Assembly (NCBI GenBank): GCA_014529385.2
Contig: CM043943.1
Coordinates: 104,192,355 to 104,256,354 of the forward strand
Source of the DNA: Adiantum capillus-veneris
Lineage: Eukaryota; Streptophyta; Polypodiopsida; Polypodiales; Pteridaceae
DNA length: 64,000 nucleotides
Direction: 5' to 3'
A program made the translations under genes and the position numbers. This document shows, in pieces, positions 21,584 through 33,341 of this stretch (its first letter is position 1; the number at the start of each line of letters is the position of its first letter). Under the pieces are notes generated by a model. The model had not been told where the DNA came from and made no database searches. It worked only from the letters and a program-made list of their open reading frames with translations.

Positions 21584-24500
21584 ATGGCTGATAATAAACA
21601 AGAGAGTATAATGAACATTGATAACTTTGATTTTGCACACGAAGGTGCTGATGACGATGCCCCCATGTTTGTTAATTATCTTGTCACTAGGTTGCAAAAA
21701 GCTATGGGCAGCCCCGCTTTGCAAGACGAAGTTAACGACTTCGTGCTTATGGGATTTCCTTTCCTCTCCAAGAGGAGAGAGAGTTTAGGAGGCCTCTTAA
21801 TGAGACCCCCAGCAGAAGACTCTCTCCCATACGAGAGGACAAATCCAAAGATAAAAAAAGTAATGAATCCCTAAATTCCACCGAAGATATGGCTCCACAA
21901 AGAAGGCGGACTAAACGATCGCCAACTCCTCCTAAGAGGAAATGGTTAACCCATAGTCCTTCTCCTCGTCACTTCAAAAGGTAAGAGAGGAAACCAAGGA
22001 AGAAAAGGGCAAGAAAGAGGTCACCCTCTTCTCCTTCTCCTTCACCCTCCTCTATCGATGAAAGCTATGGCTATTCTCCTAGAGAATATGAGAGGGGAGG
22101 ACATCGCAAATCTTACCATGCATGGCGAAGGTCACAAAAGCTGAAGAAGTTCAAAGAGGGAGGAAAGAGTATCTCTTTTCTCACCTATGATGGCACCTTT
22201 GGAGCTACAGACAAAGTATTGGCCTTCATCCAACAATTTGATGTGGCCTTTGGAGACAAGGTATTCACGGAGTCCTCCAAGCTATGTCATGTAGCTATGC
22301 ACTTCCAAAAATCAGCTTGTCAATGGTGGGCTAGCCTTCGTGGCACTGGTGAAACCCCAAAGACATGGAAAACTCTACGAGTTTCCATCATGAAGCAATT
22401 CCTTGCAAGTGATGCAAAGGAAAAAGTGCTTACCAAATGGTGAAGTTTAAAGCTTCTCTCTCATGAGTCTATCCACAAATATGTGGACAAGTTTTGGGAT
22501 TTACATCTCAAGGCTACTATCTTTCAAAAGATAGACTTTGCCGAGCAAAAGCAACAATTATGTGTGGGAATTAGCCAAAGAGATGACCAAATATGTCAAC
22601 TCTCAACGGCCTGGTTCTATCACCAAAGTAATCCACCACACCATGGTTGCTTCGCTGTAGGGGGATATGTGTTCGCTACGTGAGCCGGGAAGGCGCCGGG
22701 CCTATGGCTATGGGAGGTGTGAAAGAGAGAGAACAAGAACAACAAACACTGACAGCTCTGGCAATCACCAAAATCATTAATTAATTGATTAATATGTTTG
22801 AGTACAACTTAATCTTCAACCAAGGTGGGCTGTTAATAGCACGTCACTTGGATCATCTGCTAACTAGGAGTTTAAGCTCCCACTTTACATAATCAACCGG
22901 GCCGTTAACGACACCGCGCTTAACAGAATGATTAATCAAAATTAGCTGATGACGATGAATTAACTTATACAAACTTTATCTCGACTCATTGTCTCAATCT
23001 TCAGGCTTCAGAAATGATATGCAGCTTACATGCACTGCCTCGACTCTCGAAGCTCGATCCCCTTTCAACTCGAATTCCTTTGCTTCTGCTCCCTTGTCTT
23101 ATACTTCCTCAATTCTCGACTTATGTAGGCTCAAAGATTATGCTTGCTCGAAGCTTAATGTCCTTTCAACTCCCTTACTAATGTCCGATGCTCATTGCCC
23201 TTTTTTATCTTGTTTCTTCTTTTCGTCTTCAAACTCATCCAGCTTTAGACCCTCCTTGGACCTTCTTCTTCAGTTTAGGTTACCTTCCCCTTCGAAGCTT
23301 CCCAATTTTCCTTCATGCTCGACTTGCTCCGAGCTCTCAAAGCTTGCCTTGATTACTATGTTCAAACTCGAGAGGGAGAGAGGAAAGCTTGCTTGCCGAG
23401 AACGAGAATGAGAGAGAGAGCTTCCTTGAGCGTGGTCCTTTTTCGCTTGCTTTGCTTACCAAAGAGTAGCTTATAACTAGCTCGAAAGAGATGGAGCTTG
23501 ATTGCCCTCTTGTTCAAGCTCAAGAGAGAGAGAACACGAGTCTTCCTTGTTTCCCTCACCTCTTCGCCTTCAAGCTTCCCTCACCTCCTCGCCTTGGTTC
23601 TCTTCACTTCCTCACCTTGGTTCCCTTCACCTCCTTGTTGCTTCAATTTTCCTCATGCAAAAGTGCCCCTTTTTTATTAATAGCCCTCACTTCCCCCTAA
23701 GCAACGACGGTGCCGTCGTTGCTAGGTGGGAAGCATCTCAATGACGTTGAAGTCATGGAACCGACCAGCGCCGTTTGTGGCGGGATTATCACCGAATACT
23801 GTCGCGCCGCTATGCTGAGCAATTTCTGTCTCTTGTTTCGCTGTCTCCCGAGCTTACCTGTGGCCAGCGCGAGCCCCTTTTCCTCCATGCTCGCTGCCTG
23901 CACCTCTGATCCCTCTGCCTCTCTTTACACACTAAAAGCCCTTTTTATTTTATCAAGTGGGCGGCCTTTGGCCTTAATGGGCGGCCATTCTCCTTAAGCT
24001 CATTGGGCGGCCATAGTGATCTTGGCTTTGGGCGGCCGGTCTAATTCCTTGAGTTGGGTGGGTGGCCCTTAAAAAGGTACCCCATTTGGTATACATGCTG
24101 GCCAAGGCAATGCCAAGCACGACATCTCCGGGCAATTCTCAAAGGGCACCTCATTTAACATGCATATCTTAGCAAAGCATTGCCAAGCACAACAAATTCC
24201 TCTAGTAGTCTTTGACTAACATTACTATCAAAAATTATAATGCCCTTATCAGCTTCTTAGTGAAATTATGCTTTCAAGATGCAAGCTTAATTGATTATAT
24301 TCGCGGGAAGGCATCTCCTTCGCATTCGGTTATTTATTACTTGTATCAGCTTCTCAGATAATGCCAAAATTATCCAGCTCAGTAGTGCTCGCAACTGACA
24401 CCGGACTCTGCCTACCAAGCCGTAGACTTCTCAAACTGCATAGAACGCATACAAACCCTGATGAGGAGGCCAAAATTCCGAGATGGCACCCCGACTGAGC

Positions 24501-25609
24501 CGACCGGACTAGTACGGATCCGGCCCCCGGTGGATCTTTAACGGCCTATAACTTGGGAACCGGAACTCCGATCGCTGATCTGAAAAGACCGACGCGCTCC
24601 ACAAAGTAAGCACTTCAGGCCCGTGCATTCACTTCATTTCTATCCCCTTAGCTGCAGTTGCCGAATCTGGTACAGATCTGCAATCGACTTAAACTTCAAA
24701 CTGCCATAACTTCTTCACCTCCAATCAACGAGCCGTAAAGACAGGCCGGTAGAGCACTTCAAGCACTACAGTTCTAGATCATAATATCCCATATGTGCTC
24801 ACTTCAAGCATAGTCCTTTTTAGCATCATTAAGGCATCAGTTGGACCTTTAAAGCCGCATCTGGCATACATTAATCATTAAGCTTGACCTTTTAACAAGC
24901 CCTGCTCACTACTCAATAAATGTGTAGGCTTCAAAGAAGCTTAGCTTGAATTTCTCTGGTCTTTTTCTCTTCATGGCAGCGGAGCTGCACGACATCGCGC
25001 ATCAATTTCCAACAAGGGGCTAGACGGAATGTCAAGCCCATGGAAAATAAAGACAAAAGTGATGCCAAGGGGAAAACCAATGGCAAAATTCTTACCAAGG
25101 CTATTCCAACAACAACAACAATTGGTCCAAGGAGAAGGGAGTTTACAAAGGTAAATATAAACTCTCTCCTAAAGAGCAAGAAGCTTTTAGTAAGGACCAC
25201 AAATGTTTTAAGTGTGGGGAGAAAGGCCATGATTATCTTCCTTGCCCTTAGAGAATTGCCCGCAATGAGACTCCTACAGCCTCTATGTTTGAAGTTCCAA
25301 AAGAGATACTCATTGCCAAGGATTTTTCCTTTCCTATGCTTGGGGAAGATGGAAGAGCATGATGCCTTTATTTTGTTTGACCCTGGTTCAACTCACAACT
25401 TCATATCCACGGAGTTGACCACTAAGCTAGGCATGCAAGCCCACGAGATGGGAGATGCATTGAAAGCCAATGGAGCTATCAAGGGACAAGAAGTCTCAGT
25501 TACTTTCTTAATTGGAAAATTAAGGCTTCATGTCCAAAGCTATGTGGACAAAAAATATTTCTTCATCTCCCCTCTCAAACATGAGAATGTTATCATTGGG
25601 GCACCATGG
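21584..25609 (+). pseudogene. Old chromovirus gag and start of protease, interrupted
   Basis: ATG at 21,584 starts MADNKQES, the same N-terminus as the young gag (MADNIKES). The frame breaks near 21,740 but resumes: the SR-rich basic linker with a single KKRARKRSPSSPS unit, then the conserved capsid-like core (GGKSISFLTYDGTFGATDKV, FQKSACQWWASL) with TGA replacing Arg at 22,441-22,443. A 2.3-kb element splits it at 22,656-24,994. It continues RINFQQGARRNVKPME, a CCHC knuckle CFKCGEKGHDYLPC (25,204-25,245) and the protease active-site region LFDPGSTHNFIS (about 25,375), where Pro follows the catalytic Asp in place of the usual Ser or Thr. It ends at VIIGAPW, where element X is inserted. Confidence 0.9.
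22656..24994. mobile_element. TG..CA element of 2.3 kb, probable solo LTR
   Basis: Begins TGTAGGGGGATATGTG and ends GCACGACA. TTCGC on the left (22,651-22,655) and TCGC on the right (24,995-24,998) act as a target duplication. Cutting it out with one copy of the duplication restores the gag reading frame exactly (…HHTMVAS|RINFQQG…), which fixes both borders. No second LTR, primer site or pol motif is seen inside, so a solo LTR is most likely. The left end resembles the 3' end of a plant LTR read on the minus strand. Its CpG-rich interior (for example 23,700-23,830) contrasts with the AT-rich surroundings. Confidence 0.7.
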
Positions 25610-25735
25610 TGTTAGCAGCAAGCTAACGCGGACACCATTTTTTGAAGTTCTCTTTGTAAAACAATTATTATTGTTAGCAAACAAGCTAACGCAGACACCA
25701 TTTTTTGGAGTTCTCTTTGTAAAACAATTATTATT
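25610..25735 (+). repeat. Tandem duplication of the LTR 5' terminus of element X
   Basis: TGTTAGC...AACAATTATTAT occurs twice (25,610 and 25,672, offset 62 bp). Each copy begins with a GTTAGC..GCTAAC inverted repeat. A second short duplication, CAGTCATCACCCAGCTTTGG (25,826 and 25,854), follows. Confidence 0.9.
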
Positions 25736-26131
25736 TTGATACATCGAGAACATTGTAACTCTTATTTTCTCGGATAAACTTTGTAATTAATGAGCCAGGG
25801 ATACAAGCTTCCAGATTGTATCAACCAGTCATCACCCAGCTTTGGCAAAACTCCAGTCATCACCCAGCTTTGGCAGAACTCCAGATTATTAGTTTTGACC
25901 ACCCAAAAACCTTGGCTAAGGTATAAAAGCCAATTTTTGTAAGTTTTTTAAAAGTTTTTGGATAAGAAATACACAGCGTGAGCTAACGACGCTCACTTCT
26001 CTCCTACTCGCGCTTCCTACTTCCTCTCCGATTATCACATTGCGATTGCGTTTGTTGCGTCGCCGACACGCGGCCTAATTTCATCATAAGTAGGAATTTA
26101 CACTTTTAAATCAAAAATTAAGCATAGACGG

Positions 26132-26346
26132 TGTAACATTTAATGGCCTAAAATCTTATGTGTAGCGGAAATTAGCATGAACATAGTGAGCATTTCATTA
26201 GAGTTGATTTCTAATGAGAATTACAAGAGTGCTTGGGTGGAGAGAGCAACAAAAAGCATAACACCTAGTTAGATAGCATCGACAATACTTTCAAAAGAGA
26301 GAGCAATTAAGCTATTGACAACAGTTGAGGACCGGATTTTCATGGA
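26132..26346 (-). repeat. LTR D: truncated terminal LTR of the array
   Basis: Only the last 215 bp (in element sense) of the LTR remain, with the intact TGTTACA end next to the GACGG duplication. The match stops in the loop of the conserved hairpin (GGACCGG at 26,329-26,335 kept, the CCGGTCC arm lost). An ATAAAATG filler then leads into integrase sequence. Confidence 0.93.
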
Positions 26347-27521
26347 ATAAAATGTATAAAATGAGCTTGTTTACTGAACCTGTCTACTATCGTCCATATT
26401 CCTGTATTCCCATGGATACACTTAGGCAATCCAAAGATAAAATCCATGGATATGCTCTCCCATGGTGAATTAGGGATTGGCAAGGGTTGAAGCAATCCAA
26501 GTTGCTTCCCTCTATCAAATTTTGTCTTTTGACATACCATACATTTGGAAACATACTCATGTATGTTCACTTTCATGGTAGGCCAATAGAAATATGTTTC
26601 AATTCCCTTTAGGGTAGACTGAATCCCTCTATGCCCCGCATATGGGGGAGCATGAGATTCATACATTACTTTCTCACGTAGTGAGTTAGTAACGCATAGT
26701 CTATTGCCATAGAGAAGATAGCCATCTTGTAAAGTAAATGGTTCTTCTTTCTTCCCTAAGGCAAGGGCTGAAATCACATCTCTAAAATCGGGATCAATAG
26801 CATACTCATCTATCATTAAAGATAGATCATTGTGAGTTGCTATGGAAACCGCATTCACTCTCGGTCGTCTTGAGAGTGCATCGGCTACTTGATTATGTTT
26901 GCCAGCAATGTGAGCAATATGAAAATGAAATTGCGAAAGGAAATTTGCCCACCTCATTTGTTTGTCGGAGAGCTTGGTCTGCGTCATGAAGTACTTAAGA
27001 CTTTGGTGATCCGTTCGCAGAATGAAAGGAGTCCCCAATAAATAGTGCTTCCATGAGTCTAAGGCATGTAGAACTGCAAGGAGTTCTTTTTCGTATATGC
27101 CTAGAGCTTGCTCAACAGAGTCGAGCCTTCGACTCTCATAGCCTATGGCGTGCCCTTCTTGGAGCAAAACAGCCCCAAGGCAATCACCACAAGCATCACA
27201 TTGGACCTCAAATGGTTTTGAGAGGTCCGGTAGTGTAAGCACAGGTTGAGAGATAAGCTTTTCTTTAAGCTTTTTGAAAGCATTGTTCTCCTTAGCAGAC
27301 CACGTATACCTAACATTTTTCTTTGTTAGGTCATGTAATGGTCCCGCAATTTGTGAGAACTTTTCTATGAAGCGTCTATAGTATGCACACATACCTATAA
27401 AGCTTCTTAGTTCATGAAGATTCCTTGGTTTAGGCCATCCTTTTATTACCTCTAACTTGGATGGATCCATTTGGATTCCATCTTGAGAGATAATGTGACC
27501 TAAATATTGAATCTCTTGCAA
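26340..27521 (-). pseudogene. Truncated pol of array unit C (RT end, RNase H, integrase N-terminal part)
   Basis: 393 residues starting MQEIQYLGHIISQDG, the thumb end of RT. RNase H follows (VQCDACGDCLGAVLLQ, RTDHQSLKYF), then the integrase HHCC domain and the first part of the integrase core (SISMDFIFGLP, IVDRFSKQAHFI). It then runs into LTR D and stops. Second Asp and Glu of the DDE triad, C-terminus and chromodomain are deleted. It differs from units A and B by a few residues (for example IHEYVSKC for IHESVSKC). Same missing RT catalytic core as A and B. Confidence 0.9.
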
Positions 27522-27597
27522 GAAAAATTCACTTTTCTTTCGATTAACATAAAGTTTATTCTCTCTTAAAACTTGAAATATTACCTGGAGGTGTTGC

Positions 27598-28746
27598 TTA
27601 TGTTCCTCTAAAATCCAACTTTTTGAAGACAGTGGCTTTGAGTTGTAGGTCCCAAAACTTGTCTACATATTTGTGGATGGATTCATTGGGAGAGAGCTTT
27701 AAGCTTCGCCATTCGGTGAGTACTTTGTCTTTGGCATCGGTGGCCAAAAACTGCTTCATAATGGAAGCTCTTAAAGCCTTCCATGTTCGTGGAGCTTCTC
27801 CGTTGGCTCGTAGGCTAGACCACCATTGTCTGGCGGACTTTTGAAAGTGCATAGCTACATGGCGTAGCTTAGAGGACTCCGTGAAGCCCTCATCTCCAAA
27901 CGCCGCATCGAATTGCTGGATAAAGGCCAAAACTTTGTCTGTAGCACCGAAGGTGCCATCATAGGTAAGGAAAGAGATGCTCTTCCCTCCCTCTTTGAAT
28001 TTCTTCAGCTTGGACGACCTCTTCCATGCGGCATAGGATTTCCTATGGCCTCTTCTTTTTGATGGTTCAAAAGTTCCACCATCACTTTCTTCAGAAGATG
28101 AAGAATTTGAAGAAGGTGGAGAAGAGGGTGACCTCTTTCTCGCCTTTTTCTTGTCTTGATCTTTGTCGTCTTCACCATAGCTTTCATAAGAGGAAGAGGA
28201 TAAAGAAGATGGAGAAGAGGGTGTCCTCTTTCTCGCCTTTTTCTTCTCTTGCTTTTTATCATCCCTCTTTGAATTATGGCGTGGAGAAGAGTGTGATGGT
28301 CTTCTCCGCTTTGGTGGTGATGGAGAGCGTTTAGCCCGCCGTCTTCGTGGAGCCATCTCCGCCGAGGTGGCGGGAAACTCGCTTCTTTCTCGTTCCTTCG
28401 GTGGAGGCTCTTGAGTTCTCCTTTGGGAAGGAGATGCATCATCAAGAAGTAAGTTCTTGAGCCCTTCATATGGATTCTCTTCTTCTTCCCGAATCGGAGA
28501 GAGACCTCTTTTGGTAGTCTCACAAGGAGGCTTCCTAGGTGTTCTCTCGTCATGGTGATGAGCTTGGAGAATCCCGTGAGCACGGAGCTGCCGTTGCACT
28601 TCACTTTGGAGAGATGGATTGCCCATGGCTTGTTGAAGCCTAGAAACAAGATAATTAACAAGCATTGAAGCATCATTAGTAGCTTGCTCATGAGCAAAAT
28701 CAAAGTTATCAACATTAATTTCACTCTCTTTAATATTGTCAGCCAT
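27598..28746 (-). CDS. Gag of array unit C, C-terminally truncated by deletion
   Basis: 382 residues, intact from MADNIKES to the fused end KKLDFRGT. N-terminus is acidic. Residues about 130-235 are an SR-rich basic region with two copies of a KKKARKR(T/S)PSSP unit. Residues about 245-380 hold the capsid-like core (DGTFGATDKVLAFIQQ, FQKSARQWWSSL). The zinc knuckle is lost because the frame leaves gag at the shared deletion. This copy has SEFPATS where A and B have NESPATS. Confidence 0.85.
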   Translation of the reverse strand: MADNIKESEINVDNFDFAHEQATNDASMLVNYLVSRLQQAMGNPSLQSEVQRQLRAHGILQAHHHDERTPRKPPCETTKRGLSPIREEEENPYEGLKNLLLDDASPSQRRTQEPPPKERERSEFPATSAEMAPRRRRAKRSPSPPKRRRPSHSSPRHNSKRDDKKQEKKKARKRTPSSPSSLSSSSYESYGEDDKDQDKKKARKRSPSSPPSSNSSSSEESDGGTFEPSKRRGHRKSYAAWKRSSKLKKFKEGGKSISFLTYDGTFGATDKVLAFIQQFDAAFGDEGFTESSKLRHVAMHFQKSARQWWSSLRANGEAPRTWKALRASIMKQFLATDAKDKVLTEWRSLKLSPNESIHKYVDKFWDLQLKATVFKKLDFRGT

Positions 28747-29150
28747 TCTAACAACTTTTAGGTGTAAACTTTTTAGGTGTACTTTGGCACTTCAAGCCCT
28801 AGTTGCTACTCCTCTTTACCCCTTTAGAAAAAGCACTCAAGCTACTGTACCCGCGGCTCGAATACCATTAATTGCAAGGAATAGAAGAGAGGGTCTTTCG
28901 ACACCAAAACAGCACCGGCTCCTGTCAAGCTTCTAATAGCTCAATAGTGGTTAAGCCGTAGGCAAGCCCCGTAGGACTCCACTATTAAGACCATAGCTCT
29001 CGACGGTGATGCCCCGTTAACTGCACAAAGGCAGGCGCACTGCAAGGCTGAAAAATCCCTATTCTACTTACTCACAGGCAATTAATAATACCAACCATTT
29101 GTAGCTAGCTTGAGGACCTCCCTTCTTGAGCAAGAAAAGAGAAACCTTGA

Positions 29151-29162
29151 GCTCTGATACCA
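29151..29162 (-). promoter_or_regulatory. tRNA-Met primer-binding site of array unit C
   Basis: Minus-strand TGGTATCAGAGC one base after the end of LTR C. Confidence 0.95.
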
Positions 29163-29163
29163 A

Positions 29164-30752
29164 TGTAACATTTAATGGCCTAAAATCTTATGTGTAGCGG
29201 AAATTAGCATGAACATAGTGAGCATTTCATTAGAGTTGATTCCTAATGAGAATTACAAGAGTGCTTGGGTGGAGAGAGCAACAAAAAGCATAACACCTAG
29301 TTAGATAGCATCGACAATACTTTCAAAAGAGAGAGCAATTAAGCTATTGACAACAGTTGAGGACCGGATTTGCATGGAGCCGGTCCCCCCTCCAAAAGTC
29401 TTTGTATTATGGTTTCTCCCATCAAGAGAGACATTGTACAATACAATTCTTTGTGTTCCTTCAAGACGAGCTAGTGCAATGAAGATGGAAGCTTCATACA
29501 CCAAGCAAAACACTTAATCAAACACAACTTGAATTATCCCCGTTCTCAGACCCAAGACCTCACACACCTTCGAAGATGGTGAGAGCTAGCAGGGTATGAG
29601 AGTAGATTGAGAGGAAAAAGAAGTATCTTACGAGAAAGAAGTACATCTCCTCACATAATCACTCATATTAGCATAGCTTAGCTTAGTAATTAGCTTGGTA
29701 GAGAAGATGAGCATGCATTGAAGCTTGGCTCTTGGTTGGATTTGCATCCACATGCCAAGAGAGTGTTGATGTAGGCTTCTATCTCACAAGCTTGGAGTAG
29801 GTGATGAGCTCTCCATTAAAGCTTGGGAGGAGATAGAGTATTTTCCCTTCACACATGGTCAAGTGTGAGAGTGTGTGTGTCAATGCCAAGCAAAAATCAG
29901 CCCCCTCTCTCTCTTGGGCGAGCCCTAGCTGCTAAGTTAGTCTGGCTTTTGCCTCATTGGACCTCCCCAGGTCAAGCCAATAGGGATTAAGCAGCATAAG
30001 TGATAGCCTTCTGACATGTGTCCCCCTTTCCCCTTTTGTGAGAGCTTTAGATAATTAAATAATTAAACTAAACTCTCATTGGACCCCTTTGCCTCCTGGC
30101 CAATAGGAATCAGGCAAGCCATGGGCTCCTGAATGCTCATTGGACCCCTTGGGAGACTGCCCAATAGTCTTCTAGGACACTTAATTCTTATTGGTTTCTT
30201 TTATTAAATGTTTTTAAATTAATTAAACTAGATTTACTCTAGCCTAATTCTCATTGGTCCACTTCAAGGGTCTTCCAATAGGAATTGGGCATACCTTGTG
30301 GGCATCTGGCCTAGGGAGCTGACATGTGTCCCTCATTCCCTTTGTGTAAAGGGAGCCTGTGTGTGTGTGTGTGGCTTTCTCTCTCATCCCCTAGCTTTGG
30401 GGCTCGCCCCCTCCCATGTAGGGATGTAGAAAGACTTTTTGGGCACACACTAAGCATCCAATTTTCCCTAAGGTTGACCTTTGGACACAACCTTTGAATT
30501 TTGGAACCTTAGCATTTTGGAAGTCTTAATGGGCTGAACCTTAGGGTCTTTTTAGCCCGTTGTTTCACATGGCTCTTTTGCAGATGGCCCCCCCTTTGGA
30601 TCCCTATTTTCCCTCCTTTGGATCCCTACTGTGGCCGGTCTGCTAACTTAACCAATATTCTAGCTTTTTCTCCCTTGGCACTTCCCCACATTAAATGATC
30701 AGTTTAATATGAGAAAATCATTTAGGAGAATTAGATATTGATTATTATGACA
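29164..30752 (-). repeat. LTR C of the chromovirus array
   Basis: 1,589 bp, TGTCATAATAATC...AAATGTTACA on the minus strand. One base shorter than A and B (CATGGG against CATGGGG near 30,121). Contains the conserved hairpin (29,361-29,386) and the four ATTGG/CCAAT pairs described for LTR A. Confidence 0.95.
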
Positions 30753-31109
30753 TTACCTCTCTCTTGGAATCATAGTCGTCCTTGACTATGGTGTAGAGAA
30801 GATAAAGCATATGCATGAGTCCTTTTCTTAGCGGGTAGAGGATCCCTATGTTACCCTACGACATCATTCCATAATGGATGACTAGTCCATTTGGCGCTTG
30901 AGAGCCTGAGGCTGCCGCAAGCATGTCTGCACATTAGTCCTATCAATCTTCCATAGTAGAGTGACAAGCTCTACTTGGTGTTCGGGAGACGTCGTCTCCG
31001 CAAACTTGATCTAAGCATGCATACTACTTCATTTTTGTGCACAAATAAAGAAAAAGAGAGTCTTATAAGACAAAATTTTTTGTTGATTTTTAACATTTTG
31101 TACATTTGC
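30753..31109 (-). other. 3' spacer and polypurine tract of array unit B
   Basis: 357 bp between pol stop and LTR C. The purine tract on the minus strand is CCAAGAGAGAGGTAA, directly before TGTCATA of LTR C. It contains two related TCTCC..(A/C)ACACCAAG-type segments also seen at 13,457-13,809. Confidence 0.85.
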
Positions 31110-33265
31110 TTACTCTTGGGAAGCATTGTAAGCATTGACAAGGTTTAGGTTATCCTTTAATTGTATGCCTTGCATCCATCTAGCATCTTCAAAAGGATAA
31201 TTCTTAAACTTAATAAGATATCGTCGGATAGTCTTACCGCCTCTTAATACCTTGTCTTCATGTCGGAGAATGGACTCGGGCTGCAGCACCTCCTCGTGGT
31301 CCTCGATCTCCGGTGGGTCTTCAATAGTTGGTTCTTGAGGTGGCTCTCCTTTGTAAGGCTTTAAGAGGCTCACATGAAAAGCATTGTGTATGAGCCAATG
31401 ATTGGGCAACTTAAGTTGATAGGCCATCTCATTGATTGGCCTAAGAATCTGGAAGGGACCATAGTACCTTTTTGCTAGTTTAGCATAGTACTTTTGGTGG
31501 CCCGTAGGATTCTTGCCCGTCGTGTGCCTTAATCGAGCCTTGGGAAACTTTAACAAGACCCAATCGTTTTCTTTAAAGGCTTGGGCTCTTCTGTGCTTGT
31601 CAGCAGCAGCCTTTTGCCTTTGCTGTGAGATAGAGATAGCATCCTTAATCTTTTGGAAAGATTCTTGTAGGTCTCGGCTATACTCATCTGCAGCGAAGAT
31701 CTTCCCATGTACCTTAAGTAGCAAGGGACTTTTTGATCTTCCCTCAATTACCTCCAAAGGTGCTTTTCCTGTAGAAGTATGTACAGTGTTATTGTAAGCA
31801 TACTCTACTAAGGGTAAGTACTTTTCCCATTGGGATCTTTGATCTACTTCCGTTACATAGGCTTTTAGTAGATCGAGAATAGTTAGGTTAGCTATTTCAC
31901 TTTGGCCATCAGTTTGTGGATGATAGGCCGAAGAGAAGTTTAGCCTTGTTCCTAAATTCTCAAAGAGACCCTTCCAGAAATTACTGGTCATTCTAGGATC
32001 TCTATCCGACACTATGGACATTGGCAAGCCATGGTACTTGAAAATTTGCGAAATGAAGAGGGTTGCCATTTGATGGGCTTTGATAGTCTTTTTGACAGGT
32101 ATAAAATGAGCTTGTTTACTGAACCTGTCTACTATCGTCCATATTCCCGTATTCCCATGGATAGACTTAGGCAATCCAAAGATAAAATCCATGGATATGC
32201 TCTCCCATGGTGAATTAGGGATTGGCAAGGGTTGAAGCAATCCAAGTTGCTTCCCTCTATCAAATTTTGTCTTTTGACATACCATACATTTGGAAACAGA
32301 CTCATGTATGTTCACTTTCATGGTAGGCCAATAGAAATATGTTTCAATTCCCTTTAGGGTAGACTGAATCCCTCTATGCCCCGCATATGGGGGAGCATGA
32401 GATTCATACATTACTTTCTCACGTAGTGAGTTAGTAACGTATAGTCTATTGCCATAGAGAAGATAGCCATCTTGTAAAGTAAATGGTTCTTCTTTCTTCC
32501 CTAAGGCAAGGGCTGAAATCACATCTCTAAAATCGGGATCAATAGCATACTCATCTATCATTAAAGATAGATCATTGTGAGTTGCTATGGAAACCGCATT
32601 CACTCTCGGTCGTCTTGAGAGTGCATCGGCTACTTGATTATGTTTGCCAGCAATGTGAGCAATATGAAAATGAAATTGCGAAAGGAAATTTGCCCACCTC
32701 ATTTGTTTGTCGGAGAGCTTGGTCTGCGTCATGAAGTACTTAAGACTTTGGTGATCCGTTCGCAGAATGAAAGGAGTCCCCAATAAATAGTGCTTCCATG
32801 AGTCTAAGGCATGTAGAACTGCAAGGAGTTTTTTTCGTATATGCCTAGAGCTTGCTCAACAGAGTCGAGCCTTCGACTCTCATAGCCTATGGCGTGCCCT
32901 TCTTGGAGCAAAACAGCCCCAAGGCAATCACCACAAGCATCACATTGGACCTCAAATGGTTTTGAGAGGTCCGGTAGTGTAAGCACAGGTTGAGAGATAA
33001 GCTTTTCTTTAAGCTTTTTGAAAGCATTGTTCTCCTTAGCAGACCACGTATACCTAACATTTTTCTTTGTTAGGTCATGTAATGGTCCCGCAATTTGTGA
33101 GAACTTTTCTATGAAGCGTCTATAGTATGCACACATACCTATAAAGCTTCTTAGTTCATGAAGATTCCTTGGTTTAGGCCATCCTTTTATTACCTCTAAC
33201 TTGGATGGATCCATTTGGATTCCATCTTGAGAGATAATGTGACCTAAATATTGAATCTCTTGCAA
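31110..33265 (-). pseudogene. Pol of array unit B, split by a one-base deletion
   Basis: Same content as unit A pol (RT thumb, RNase H, integrase, chromodomain-like tail). A single base is missing in a T-run near 32,830 (GAGTTTTTTTCG for GAGTTCTTTTTCG). This splits the frame into 153 and 557 residues within RNase H. Outside that site it is nearly identical to unit A, so the mutation arose after the tandem formed or came with this copy. Confidence 0.93.
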
Positions 33266-33341
33266 GAAAAATTCACTTTTCTTTCGATTAACATAAAGTT
33301 TATTCTCGCTTAAAACTTTAAATATTACCTGGAGGTGTTGT

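Noticed and set aside
28005-28754. A 249-codon minus-strand frame over gag, repeated in all three units (also 33,749 and 39,495)
   Set aside because: It overlaps gag in another frame; its Leu/His/Lys composition is a shadow of the Arg/Ser-rich gag codons and shows no domain.
31513-31797. Plus-strand open frames opposite pol in the array (94 and 60-102 codons)
   Set aside because: Antisense shadows of pol and gag, repeated in each unit with no independent support.
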